Origin: an uncultured Lachnospiraceae bacterium
GTDB lineage: Bacteria; Bacillota; Clostridia; Lachnospirales; Lachnospiraceae
Direction of reading: 5' to 3'
DNA length: 64,000 bases
NCBI GenBank assembly: GCA_934339135.1
Contig: CAKRHP010000001.1
Coordinates: 186,001-250,000 of the forward strand
Shown: positions 8,691 to 17,086 of the stretch, piece after piece
Layout of the letters: each line of letters begins with the position of its first letter
How positions within the stretch are numbered: position 1 is the stretch's first letter
Program-made: the position numbers and the translations under genes
The notes under the pieces: generated by a model
What the model was told of the DNA's origin: nothing
Databases searched by the model: none
Seen by the model: only the letters and a program-made list of their open reading frames with translations

Positions 8691-9938
8691 CTAATTGGCA
8701 TCTACGGTGCCAAGAATTATTTCAATGTCATATCCATTCGGTGTCTCTCCCACTACAAGTTCCGGATCCTTAAAATACGCTGTAAGATCTGTTCCCATTC
8801 TCTTTTTGGAAACAATGATCCTGGTTCTGGTCAGCACTTCCTGTGTATAATCTCCTACCTTAGGAACGGTAAAGCCGGCATCTGCCAGTTCTGTCTGCTT
8901 AGAAGCAGCAAGACCGGAAATTTTGCTGCCATTCAGTATTATGATCTTTTTCCCTTTTGAACTGATCTGCTTTTTAGCAGGCACCGCCTCTTCCTGACTC
9001 TGCGGCTCTGTATACGTTTCTGCGTTATTTTCCAGTTTCTTTATAAACTTGGCTGCCGATGCCATATCTATCTGGAACAGCTTGCCGCTATACTCTCCCG
9101 GCAGTCCCCAATAGTGATACAAAGAGGTCTTCATCTTCATATATGCCTCGATATATCCAATCTTATTATATACCGTCAGGTTGGACTGCATACCATCCTG
9201 CTTATACTGCTCCTTAATATAAGACATGATCTTTGCCTCATCGTCTCCCAGATCATCTAACTGATTGGTAAAGGATTCACTGAGTACTGCCACCTTCATC
9301 GTGACAGACGAGCTGTAATTCTGAGACTTTGCAGTTGCATCCGGTGATGCCGCAGCCTGTTTTGATGTACCTGCTAACACCTTAGTATACTGCGTCGTCA
9401 TCTCCTGCTCCTGATAATGAAGATCATATATATCCTGTGAGATCACAGTAAAATAACTGATATCTGTCTTTAACATTTTTTCCATGATCAGCTCTGCATA
9501 ACCATATGCCTGCGCGTCCTCCAGATCAGCAAAATATTTGCGCAGTTTGGAAAGACGTACGATCTGTGGAATCTCCTCATCCACAACACATAGCTTCTGA
9601 TACATCTTTGCCGGGATCGTGTAGTCTGTATTGACTGGGATCGTTATGTAATCCATATTGTATGTTTTCGTATTACAGATTTCCAGCAGCATATGCGTAA
9701 TCTTCTGCTTGTCGTTCACAACATAGATGAGGTTTTTGGAAATTTCATCTGTTTTTGCCTGGTCCAGGATCGTCTCCAATTCTTTCTCCTGCACATCCAG
9801 TTTGCCGGCTTCCAGCTGTTTGGATAAATATTCGTAGGAAACCTTGTAACTGATCACGCCTACCGCCAGAATAGACACGATAACCAAAATTGATTTCAAT
9901 AAGCTCTTAAAAAAGAACATCACTGCATTTTTCTTCAT
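8691..9938 (-). CDS. Membrane-anchored protein with degenerate LCP-like and LytR_C domains
   Basis: A 415-residue protein with an N-terminal TM segment (about 10-30), a region (about 55-180) that resembles a much-reduced LytR-CpsA-Psr (LCP) fold (KITHMLLEI...MDYITIPVNTD), and a C-terminal LytR_C domain (about 325-412, KIIILNGSKISGLA). Genuine LCP ligases carry conserved arginine and aspartate residues that bind the lipid phosphate; I do not see the usual pattern, so it may be non-catalytic. First gene of an operon with a TagA-family glycosyltransferase, in keeping with envelope polymer handling. Confidence 0.75.
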   Translation of the reverse strand: MKKNAVMFFFKSLLKSILVIVSILAVGVISYKVSYEYLSKQLEAGKLDVQEKELETILDQAKTDEISKNLIYVVNDKQKITHMLLEICNTKTYNMDYITIPVNTDYTIPAKMYQKLCVVDEEIPQIVRLSKLRKYFADLEDAQAYGYAELIMEKMLKTDISYFTVISQDIYDLHYQEQEMTTQYTKVLAGTSKQAAASPDATAKSQNYSSSVTMKVAVLSESFTNQLDDLGDDEAKIMSYIKEQYKQDGMQSNLTVYNKIGYIEAYMKMKTSLYHYWGLPGEYSGKLFQIDMASAAKFIKKLENNAETYTEPQSQEEAVPAKKQISSKGKKIIILNGSKISGLAASKQTELADAGFTVPKVGDYTQEVLTRTRIIVSKKRMGTDLTAYFKDPELVVGETPNGYDIEIILGTVDAN

Positions 9939-10010
9939 ATCAGTACCTTTCTTTTATTCTCTGTAATTATCCCTATAGAATTGTTTTCAAAATTTACAAC
10001 ATTATAGCAA

Positions 10011-10039
10011 ATTATAGCAAACTTCCCAAACGCTGTAAA
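10011..10039 (-). promoter_or_regulatory. Sigma-A type promoter for the LytR_C-TagA-YitT operon
   Basis: On the minus strand TTTACA (10039-10034) and TATAAT (10016-10011) are separated by 17 bp. A second TATAAT copy lies 12 bp downstream in a short direct repeat. The start codon is about 73 bp away. Confidence 0.65.
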
Positions 10040-10042
10040 GAC

Positions 10043-10070
10043 TTGCATGAAAACTCCCTTTCTGTATACT
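10043..10070 (+). promoter_or_regulatory. Promoter for the SDR reductase gene
   Basis: TTGCAT (10043-10048) and TATACT (10065-10070) with a 16-bp spacer, about 50 bp before the ATG at 10121 and back-to-back with the minus-strand promoter. Confidence 0.55.
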
Positions 10071-10120
10071 ATATATTGTGTTAAAAATGAATGGAATTAC
10101 TAAGGAAGGAACTAAATATC

Positions 10121-10852
10121 ATGAATACACATCACATCATTATCACCGGAGCCTCCCGTGGCATTGGTCAGGCGATTGCCCTTTTATATGCTTCCATGGA
10201 ATGGAATATTTCCATCTGCTGCCGCCACAAAGGTCCGGACATGGAACATACCAAGGCACAGATCACTGCTGCCGGCGGCCAGTATTTTACATTTTACGGG
10301 GATATGGGAAATTCGGAAGAAGCAGAGGCTTTTATCACAAAATCCGTGCAGACCTTTGGGATTCCGGAGATTCTCGTTAATAATGCAGGCATCTCCCATA
10401 TCGGACTGCTTCAGGACATGACACCACAGCAGTGGGATACGCTTCTGCGCACCAATCTCTCCTCCGTTTTTTATACAAGCCGTATTATCATTCCTTATTT
10501 TCTGCGGGAAAAACACGGAAAGATCATTAATATCTCCTCTGTCTGGGGCAATGTCGGGGCTTCCACCGAAGCTGCCTACTCTGCCTCCAAGGGCGGGATC
10601 AACGCCCTCACAAAGGCGCTGGCAAAGGAGCTGGCTCCCAGCGGTATTCCGGTAAATGCCATTGCCTGCGGCATGATCGACACCTCCATGAATGCCTTTC
10701 TGGAACCGGATGAGCTGACTGCTCTGACCGAAGAGATCCCCGCCGGCCGGGCCGGTACCCCGGAAGAAGTTGCTACACTGGTCCACCAAGTTGCTGAAGC
10801 ACCGGAATATATGACCGGCCAGATCATCACTCTGGACGGAGGATGGATCTGA
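10121..10852 (+). CDS. Short-chain dehydrogenase/reductase, FabG-like
   Basis: NAD(P)-dependent oxidoreductase of the classical SDR family, 243 residues. The cofactor motif TGASRGIG is at about 9-16, NNAG follows at about 88, and the catalytic Ser-Tyr-Lys are in INISSVWG and AAYSASKGG. The C-terminal QIITLDGGWI ending is typical of 3-oxoacyl-ACP reductases. The start was set at 10121 because AAGGAAGGA sits 12-20 bases upstream. It stands alone rather than in a fatty-acid operon, so a housekeeping FabG role is not assured. Confidence 0.88.
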   Translation: MNTHHIIITGASRGIGQAIALLYASMEWNISICCRHKGPDMEHTKAQITAAGGQYFTFYGDMGNSEEAEAFITKSVQTFGIPEILVNNAGISHIGLLQDMTPQQWDTLLRTNLSSVFYTSRIIIPYFLREKHGKIINISSVWGNVGASTEAAYSASKGGINALTKALAKELAPSGIPVNAIACGMIDTSMNAFLEPDELTALTEEIPAGRAGTPEEVATLVHQVAEAPEYMTGQIITLDGGWI

Positions 10853-10866
10853 CCGGTGGTATCGAT

Positions 10867-13233
10867 TTATTTCTCATAAAATTCTTTGGTCTGAACGATC
10901 TCTGCCGGCACTTCCACATGATCCTTCTCCCATACACGGAATTTCAGATCATATTCCCGAAGTTTCTTTCCCTTTTCCCGTTCATACCGGGCCATGGCAT
11001 TTTGGAATACCGGCTGTGCTTCCAGATTCTGGCGAAGCTCTGACGCAAACGGACAATACGTTGCCAGAATTTCCCGCACCGGCTTGCTGAGAAGCATTCC
11101 GCCCTGGGATTCATGCAGGATCCAGTTGCTGTAATCCGCTGCAAATATCTCTCTGCTGTTATTTCGATGCTTCTGGATCTGAAGCTTTAACTTCTCCTTG
11201 CGGTCATCGGACAATTCACGGTTCTTGCGGTAAAACTGCAGGAAATCGGAATACTCGCTGGTCAGGGATTTATACTGGATATTGTTCCAATAAACACCCT
11301 GCATGGTACGGCAAAGCTCCCAGCGGAATGCTCCGGTCAGGTGCGTCACAGACTTGTCCAGATCTCCCTCCAGAAATACCGGTAGCAGCAAACGTCCCGG
11401 TGTGTTCCGTTTTCTTCCGCTGAGTTCCTGCCACATAATGTCCTTCGACCCCACTGTTGGCAGAAGGAGCACATCAGGACATACCTCCTCCTGAATAAAC
11501 TCCTTTTTGATACCGGATACCTCCTTCTGAAACAGCACTTCCCGGTAAAATGCTGAGAAATCAATACGACGGAGTCTGTTAAATGCTGCACAAACCTTTT
11601 CCTTCGACAAAAAATTCTTTTCCAGCGCCGTACATCCCTCGGTGTATAAAAACGGTACAAAAGACACGATCTGTCCGCTCACCAGACGGTGCGTAATACG
11701 GAACATGTTCATTACCTCAAAATGCAACTTCTGCTCCGGATCCTTCAACAGCTCATCCCGCCGCTGTGAAGTAATCTCTTTATTTTTGACCTTATCCCGG
11801 AGGTTTTCCTCGTAATCCAGATCAAACTCATTCTTCGATGGCATTCTGTCGCCGTTCATAATGGCCTGCAGCCATTCCTTCATATCATATACCTGACAAC
11901 CATTCTGATGGATTCCTCCATTGTCTAAAGACAGCAGATCCTCGATGAGATCCTCTCGTAACAGACGTTCACTCAAAAAGCCATAGCGAAGAAACAGATC
12001 CACCTCAATCGGTGTTTCCTCTTTGAAATAAAAATCCTTCAGAAAGACTTTCTCGTAGATCGGATAATATGCCTTCATTAAGGAACGGCGCAGATTTCTC
12101 ACCTCATCCGATGAGCTTTCCTTGTCCTCCAATGCCTCAAACTGACTTACTAAACTTTCAAAATGTTCAGCATCCTCTGCACCGATCTCTCCAAAAGCAA
12201 GAATGGTTCCCAGTGTATCCACCAGCTCCGCCGCATCAACATCCGATGTCTCCACCAGCGCAAGAGTATCTCCTGCCATATCCAGAGTATTCCCTGTACT
12301 GCGGCTGGGATTCAGCAAATTAAAATAGGTCTCCTCCATCGCAGATCTGTCAATGGCACTTTCCACATCTGCGCGCTTCAGTAGAACACCTTCCAGCACA
12401 TTGATCCGGTCGATCACGTCATCCAGCTCCGACATGATCTCCCCCGCATCCTGATCCGCCCTCTGCAGGATCAGCGCAAACCCTGCCATTGAAGAATAAA
12501 GATTTCTGCCATCCAAGATCAGATAGCGCATCATCATCTCCAGATATTCTGTCAGCGCCTTACTGTAATCGTGAAGCTGATGCATTAAGTCCACCTGCTC
12601 CCGCACATGGTAAAGGCAAATCTCTGCAGAACTTCCATAAAATGCCTTCTGCACATCCATTGGCACCTTGGCACACGCCTGATAATAATGAACCTTGTCC
12701 AGCGGCAGCATCTGCGGCTCATCAAAAGGATGCAGCTTATCTATGACCGGAAGTTCCTGAAAATATGCCCCTGTCTCTTTGGACACCTCCTGACACTTCC
12801 GATACACTCTGCCAATCAACTCATACGATTCCTGCGCTGCCTCCTGCAATTCTTCATAAGCTGCTTCCTGCTCTGCCAGAGAACGGTGAAGCCCTGATAC
12901 CATCAATGCCACATAGTCCTTATTGATCTGCATGATCTTGCGGATATCACTCATTGCACCGGAGGACGGAAATACATAGATCACCGCATTGGTCTGTGCT
13001 GTATACGTCACGCTGTGCGCCCCCCGGTTCAGGTCACGCACGCCCAGAAAGCATCCGGATCCCACCACCAGATTGATACCATAGCCGTGTACCCGTATCC
13101 TTCCCTTTACCACCATTGCAATAGAGTCAAGAAACTCTCCTGCTTCATATATATCTGTCCCTTTGAGTATCTGATTGATACTGCCTTTTTTCAACTCTGC
13201 TTTCACTACTTCTCCCCCTTTGTACCCGAACAT
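10867..13233 (-). CDS. Large protein with N-terminal cyclic-nucleotide-binding fold, function unknown
   Basis: A 788-residue predicted cytosolic protein. Residues about 15-110 form a CRP/cNMP-binding-like beta barrel (LKGTDIYEAGEFLDSIAMVVKGRIRV...GSGCFLGVRDL), but no C-terminal HTH follows, so it is not a CRP-type regulator. The remainder is mostly alpha-helical with no recognised catalytic motif; about 115-170 looks like a coiled coil (AEQEAAYEELQEAAQES). The usual phosphate-binding cassette of true cAMP receptors is not evident, so ligand binding is doubtful. It ends 14 bp from the convergent SDR gene and begins about 100 bp downstream of the SRP RNA. Confidence 0.7.
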   Translation of the reverse strand: MFGYKGGEVVKAELKKGSINQILKGTDIYEAGEFLDSIAMVVKGRIRVHGYGINLVVGSGCFLGVRDLNRGAHSVTYTAQTNAVIYVFPSSGAMSDIRKIMQINKDYVALMVSGLHRSLAEQEAAYEELQEAAQESYELIGRVYRKCQEVSKETGAYFQELPVIDKLHPFDEPQMLPLDKVHYYQACAKVPMDVQKAFYGSSAEICLYHVREQVDLMHQLHDYSKALTEYLEMMMRYLILDGRNLYSSMAGFALILQRADQDAGEIMSELDDVIDRINVLEGVLLKRADVESAIDRSAMEETYFNLLNPSRSTGNTLDMAGDTLALVETSDVDAAELVDTLGTILAFGEIGAEDAEHFESLVSQFEALEDKESSSDEVRNLRRSLMKAYYPIYEKVFLKDFYFKEETPIEVDLFLRYGFLSERLLREDLIEDLLSLDNGGIHQNGCQVYDMKEWLQAIMNGDRMPSKNEFDLDYEENLRDKVKNKEITSQRRDELLKDPEQKLHFEVMNMFRITHRLVSGQIVSFVPFLYTEGCTALEKNFLSKEKVCAAFNRLRRIDFSAFYREVLFQKEVSGIKKEFIQEEVCPDVLLLPTVGSKDIMWQELSGRKRNTPGRLLLPVFLEGDLDKSVTHLTGAFRWELCRTMQGVYWNNIQYKSLTSEYSDFLQFYRKNRELSDDRKEKLKLQIQKHRNNSREIFAADYSNWILHESQGGMLLSKPVREILATYCPFASELRQNLEAQPVFQNAMARYEREKGKKLREYDLKFRVWEKDHVEVPAEIVQTKEFYEK

Positions 13234-13336
13234 TCACAATATACCTTATTTTACCAAAATCTACGTCAGAAATAAAGAAAAAAGTGGCATTTCATCCACT
13301 TTTCTATCTTTCACATATACTATTTTATTAATTAAA

Positions 13337-13608
13337 ACCGTGCATTCTGCGTTGTACACATCTCTGCAGACGTTACCGGTACAGTTAGCTCGGCTCCGGC
13401 AACCTCACGGCACACGGGAGGGCTCACTTAGTGCTGCTAGGTTCCCCTCCTGACACGGTTCATGAGTTCCCATTGCGCGAGACCAAAACGTCAACACCAC
13501 TTATACCGGGCAGCTCCACAATCAATGCGTCCGAAACAGAACATCACCCCTGCTGTAGCGGATTGCAGGTACAGGGCACCGCTATCTCCCCGGCTAGCAC
13601 GGAAGCTT
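13337..13608 (-). ncRNA. ffs: Signal recognition particle RNA, large Gram-positive type
   Basis: Scaffold RNA of the signal recognition particle. On the minus strand it shows GCGGTGCCCTGTACC and CGCTACAGCAGGGGTGA near the 5' end (Alu-domain motifs of the Bacillus/Clostridium class) and the S-domain core GTGTCAGGAGGGGAACC with AGCAGCACTAAG. Flanking segments can pair to close a long rod. At about 270 nt it matches the large Gram-positive form rather than the 4.5S form. Ends are estimated from pairing. The tadA gene lies upstream on the same strand, a common Firmicute neighbourhood. Confidence 0.92.
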
Positions 13609-13647
13609 TATGACATCATTCACACAATATAATACTAGGTAAGGCTC

Positions 13648-13677
13648 ATTATATCCTCTCCCACAGGATATTGTCAA
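13648..13677 (-). promoter_or_regulatory. Promoter for the SRP RNA
   Basis: TTGACA (13677-13672) and TATAAT (13653-13648) on the minus strand with an 18-bp spacer, about 35 bp before the mature RNA. Both boxes match consensus exactly, as expected for an abundant RNA. Confidence 0.75.
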
Positions 13678-13753
13678 GATATATTTCCTTGTTATTTTAC
13701 CCCGTACATGCTAAACTAATGCAACAGGCAAAAACAAAAGGAGGGAGCATGCC

Positions 13754-14296
13754 ATGCGACCGGAATATGAGACAAAGCGCCTTTTTCTCAGTGTCAGCCA
13801 CCCGGATAAGGCCGCCAGTGTCCTAACATTTTATAAAAACAACCGCGTATTTCTGGAGCCATATGAACCCACCAAGAGACCCGGATTTTACACGTTGGAA
13901 TTTCAGCGTTCCAACCTTACCTTTGAGTATAATTCTTTCGTCAAATCCCGCTATCTGCGCATGTGGATTTACGAGAAACAGCAGCCGGAGATTCCCGTGG
14001 GCACCATCTGCTTCAGCAATTTTCTGCGGGGTGCTTTTTCCAGTTGTATGATCGGATACAAAACAGACAAGGATCATCTCCGTCAGGGCTATATGACAGA
14101 AGCCCTTTCCTTCCTTATTCCTTTAGTTTGTAAGGAATACCGTTTTCATCGCATTGAGGCATATGTTATGCCGGATAATCTCCCATCCATCGCTCTTTTG
14201 GAACAGCTGACCTTTCACCGGGAAGGATTGCTTCATGACTTTGCCCAGATCAACGGTCAATGGGAAGATCATTATATTTATACATATCTTGCATAA
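13754..14296 (+). CDS. GNAT-family N-acetyltransferase (RimJ/RimL-like)
   Basis: Predicted acetyl-CoA-dependent acetyltransferase, 180 residues. It has the RimJ/RimL pattern: N-terminal MRPEYETKRLFLSV, central IGYKTDKDHLRQGYMTEAL with the acetyl-CoA loop (RQGYMTEA), and RIEAYVMPDNLPSIALLEQLTFHREG near the C terminus. The substrate (ribosomal protein, amino acid or drug) cannot be told. It is inserted on the opposite strand between tadA and the SRP RNA. A GGAGGGAG site precedes the ATG. Confidence 0.88.
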   Translation: MRPEYETKRLFLSVSHPDKAASVLTFYKNNRVFLEPYEPTKRPGFYTLEFQRSNLTFEYNSFVKSRYLRMWIYEKQQPEIPVGTICFSNFLRGAFSSCMIGYKTDKDHLRQGYMTEALSFLIPLVCKEYRFHRIEAYVMPDNLPSIALLEQLTFHREGLLHDFAQINGQWEDHYIYTYLA

Positions 14297-14323
14297 AATT
14301 TCGGTTCCTCCGGACAGAACACA

Positions 14324-14824
14324 TCAATTTTCATTTGAAGACTTCTTTTCTGATTTCTTTTTCTCCCGCAGATTTTTAAAAAAATCCTTCAGAAGCTTCT
14401 GGCATTCCGGCTCCATGATTCCGGTTTCCATACGCACCTGATGATTCAGCCGATCCATCTGCAGCAGGTTGATAATACTTCCTGCACAGCCCGCCTTGGG
14501 GTTCATGGCACCGATCACCACCTCCGGGATCCTCGCCTGCACAATGGCACCGGCGCACATCGGACACGGCTCCAGAGTAACATACATGGTGCATTCCTCC
14601 AGCCGCCAGTCTCCCAGCTTTTTGCTCGCCTTGCGTATTGCCACGATCTCTGCATGACCCAGCGCTGTTTTCTGCTGATTTCTTTTATTGTAGCCTCTGG
14701 CAACGATCTTGTCCTCATGTACAATGACACAGCCGATCGGTACATCCCCTGCCTCTGACGCCTTTTTCGCCTGACGCAGTGCCTCCTTCATATACTTTTC
14801 CTTCACCTTAATTTCTTCTACCAT
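14324..14824 (-). CDS. tadA: tRNA-specific adenosine deaminase TadA
   Basis: Deaminates A34 to inosine in the tRNA-Arg(ACG) anticodon. From a start at 14824 the 166 residues carry the zinc and catalytic motif HAE (57-59) and PCPMC (86-90), plus ARIPEVVIGAMNPKAG typical of TadA. The ORF extends upstream to 14920, but that part looks non-coding. An alternative start at 14791 (MKEALRQ) has AAGGAA nearby. The C terminus ends in a lysine-rich tail. Confidence 0.93.
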   Translation of the reverse strand: MVEEIKVKEKYMKEALRQAKKASEAGDVPIGCVIVHEDKIVARGYNKRNQQKTALGHAEIVAIRKASKKLGDWRLEECTMYVTLEPCPMCAGAIVQARIPEVVIGAMNPKAGCAGSIINLLQMDRLNHQVRMETGIMEPECQKLLKDFFKNLREKKKSEKKSSNEN

Positions 14825-14944
14825 CGTAGTCTTCGCTCCGTTTTTTCTTATTGTAAGATCTATTTTAACATAGATCCTATCTGTTCGAAAACCTGTATTT
14901 TCATGAAAAGCTCTTACCACTCTTCCCTTTTTGCAGCGGCATTG

Positions 14945-15883
14945 CTACGAAATGCGGTACATCCAGTACCCGAACGCTCCATGACGATCCTTCACCCGGG
15001 AAAGCGGCTGAAATCCTGTCATCCGGCATTCCTCCGCCCATCTGCCGTTGTCCTCGCTGTAGATACCCGGTACGCCTACGGCATAACCGCCTCCAGCCAT
15101 TCTGGTAAAGATCAGATGGCGATAGCAGTAATATCCCCGCAAAAGAAATGGGTTCCCTGCCAGCGACCAGTATGCCACCGGAAGATTTCCGATATCCTTC
15201 AGGTCGATCCGCACACATTCTCCCATACCTTCCGCCTCAAAGGGATACATTTTCGGAAAGATCCGCAGCATTTTTTCACAAAATTCCTGAGAACGGTTTT
15301 TGTTGCCCTGCTGCCTTCTCCTCTGCTTGGCCACATTCCGGTCACACTCTTCTGCCGGTACAGAGGATGCCTCCATCTGGGGTTCCTGCTCCATTTGGAC
15401 TTTCTGTTCAGATTTTTCCGCTGCGTCATTCGTTTGCTCCAATTTTCCTGCTGCTTCGGTCGTTTTTGGGAATATTTGTTCCGGTATTTCGAAGGTCTCT
15501 GCCTTTTGAGAAATTCCCTGCTCCGAAATAACAATATCCTTCCATGTAGTTGCATAAAACACATCTTCCGGTCCCGAAATATAAATTCCGTCCATCTGCT
15601 CAAAGGAATATTCCGACCCTGCTATGTGTGTCCGGGATATCTCGACCCTTCCGGTAAAAATACTGCCGTTACGCATAAGCTTTCCCACCGGTATTGTAAG
15701 CATTCCTTCTTCCTTCTGTATAAAAAATGAAAACCGGGGAGATACTGTGATCCTATCTTGAAATCTCACTGTAATACGGCATTGATCGTTTCTCGATTCA
15801 ATTCTTGCATAACCAACATTTTTTTCTTTGGCCCCCTTTTCATATCGATAAAGATAGGAAACCATCCTCTGATATCCGCTCAT
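14945..15883 (-). CDS. Uncharacterised Lachnospiraceae protein (resembles DUF6128 proteins)
   Basis: A 312-residue protein without signal peptide or TM segment. The N-terminal half (about 1-125, MSGYQRMVSYLYRYEKG...) is beta-rich. A low-complexity Glu/Gln/Lys stretch (about 140-205) separates it from a C-terminal domain (about 210-310) rich in Gly, Tyr and Arg with YWSLAGNPFLLRGYYCYRHLIF. I recall such proteins as DUF6128-type, but the assignment is from memory. It lies about 120 bp upstream of tadA on the same strand. No function can be given. Confidence 0.65.
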   Translation of the reverse strand: MSGYQRMVSYLYRYEKGAKEKNVGYARIESRNDQCRITVRFQDRITVSPRFSFFIQKEEGMLTIPVGKLMRNGSIFTGRVEISRTHIAGSEYSFEQMDGIYISGPEDVFYATTWKDIVISEQGISQKAETFEIPEQIFPKTTEAAGKLEQTNDAAEKSEQKVQMEQEPQMEASSVPAEECDRNVAKQRRRQQGNKNRSQEFCEKMLRIFPKMYPFEAEGMGECVRIDLKDIGNLPVAYWSLAGNPFLLRGYYCYRHLIFTRMAGGGYAVGVPGIYSEDNGRWAEECRMTGFQPLSRVKDRHGAFGYWMYRIS

Positions 15884-16090
15884 ATTTCCTCCATTCCGGA
15901 ATGATCGACCCGGCAGTACCGAAAGACATCATCCTCATTCTTTTCTATCTGGTCGTGCAAACAGCAGAATTTTCTGTTGCCCCCTGCACCATAATATATG
16001 TAAATTCTCAATCTCTTAGAACAGGTGTGGACAATTTATCAATTAATTGTTATACTGAATTTTACGTGTATAAAGAAAGGAAGGATTATT

Positions 16091-16918
16091 ATGAGCGAAA
16101 GCTGTTCCCATGATTGCGGAAGCTGCTCTGCAGACTGCAGCAGCCGTTCCCCGCAGAGTATGATCGAACAACCAAATAAAGAGAGCCGCATCGATAAGGT
16201 GATCGGCGTTGTCAGTGGAAAAGGCGGCGTTGGCAAGTCCATGATCTCCTCTATGCTGGCGGTCAATCTCCAGAGAAAGGGCCACCACACTGCCATTATG
16301 GATGCCGATGTGACGGGTCCGTCTATCCCAAAGGCCTTCGGAATCACCGAGCATGCCATTGGCACGGACACGGTGATCTACCCGGTAGAAAGCAAGACCG
16401 GTATCCAGACCATGTCTGTCAATCTCCTGCTGGAGGACTCCAATGACCCTGTCATCTGGAGAGGACCTGTCATCGCAGGTACCGTAAAACAGTTCTGGAC
16501 AGATGTATTATGGAAAGACGTGGACTATATGATCGTGGACATGCCTCCGGGAACCGGCGACGTGCCTCTGACCGTATTCCAGTCTCTTCCGGTAGACGGT
16601 ATTGTCATCGTGACATCTCCTCAGGAGCTTGTTTCCATGATCGTCGGCAAGGCGGTTCGTATGGCACAGATGATGAACATCCCAATTCTCGGTATCATTG
16701 AGAATATGAGCTACGTAGAGTGTCCTGACTGCGGCAAACAGATCCACATCTTTGGTGAAAGCCACGTCGATGAAGTTGCAAAGCAGTATAATCTGCCGGT
16801 TCTGGGACGTATCCCAATGACTGCCGATATTGCTGCCGCCAGCGATGCCGGTAATGTCGAGGAGCTGCAGGGTAACTGGTTTGATGACGCCATTGCAGCG
16901 ATCGAGAAACTGTCCTGA
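16091..16918 (+). CDS. Mrp/NBP35-family P-loop ATPase (iron-sulfur carrier)
   Basis: Predicted cytosolic Fe-S cluster carrier of the ParA/MinD-like Mrp family, 275 residues. It shows the deviant Walker A GKGGVGKS (about 43-50), the conserved VDMPPGTGD string and a C-terminal CPDC pair (SYVECPDCGKQ), the usual cluster-binding site. The N terminus adds a cysteine-rich segment (C-x3-C-x2-C-x3-C within residues 5-16), recalling the N-terminal ferredoxin-like motif of NBP35. The start at 16091 is set by AAGGAAGG upstream. Monocistronic, ending at a shared terminator. Confidence 0.92.
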   Translation: MSESCSHDCGSCSADCSSRSPQSMIEQPNKESRIDKVIGVVSGKGGVGKSMISSMLAVNLQRKGHHTAIMDADVTGPSIPKAFGITEHAIGTDTVIYPVESKTGIQTMSVNLLLEDSNDPVIWRGPVIAGTVKQFWTDVLWKDVDYMIVDMPPGTGDVPLTVFQSLPVDGIVIVTSPQELVSMIVGKAVRMAQMMNIPILGIIENMSYVECPDCGKQIHIFGESHVDEVAKQYNLPVLGRIPMTADIAAASDAGNVEELQGNWFDDAIAAIEKLS

Positions 16919-17017
16919 TCTTTGATATTTATGATCACGATAGATACTTCCGAACGGGAGTCACCTATATAATACAAAGTATTTGTAAGTGTACAGATCT
17001 TTGTTCTAACACACAAC

Positions 17018-17062
17018 AAAGCCGGTGGGCTGCCACATTTGCGACAGCCCACCGGCTTTTTA
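17018..17062. terminator. Bidirectional terminator between mrp-like and ileS genes
   Basis: A 15-bp perfect stem (17018-17032 with 17045-17059, core GCCGGTGGGCTG) with a T run on the plus side and AAA/TTT on the other side, between two convergent genes. Confidence 0.9.
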
Positions 17063-17086
17063 TTTTCAAAACTAATTCATTAATTC

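Noticed and set aside
13431..13613. 60-codon ORF across the SRP RNA
   Set aside because: The region is fully explained by the SRP RNA on the minus strand.
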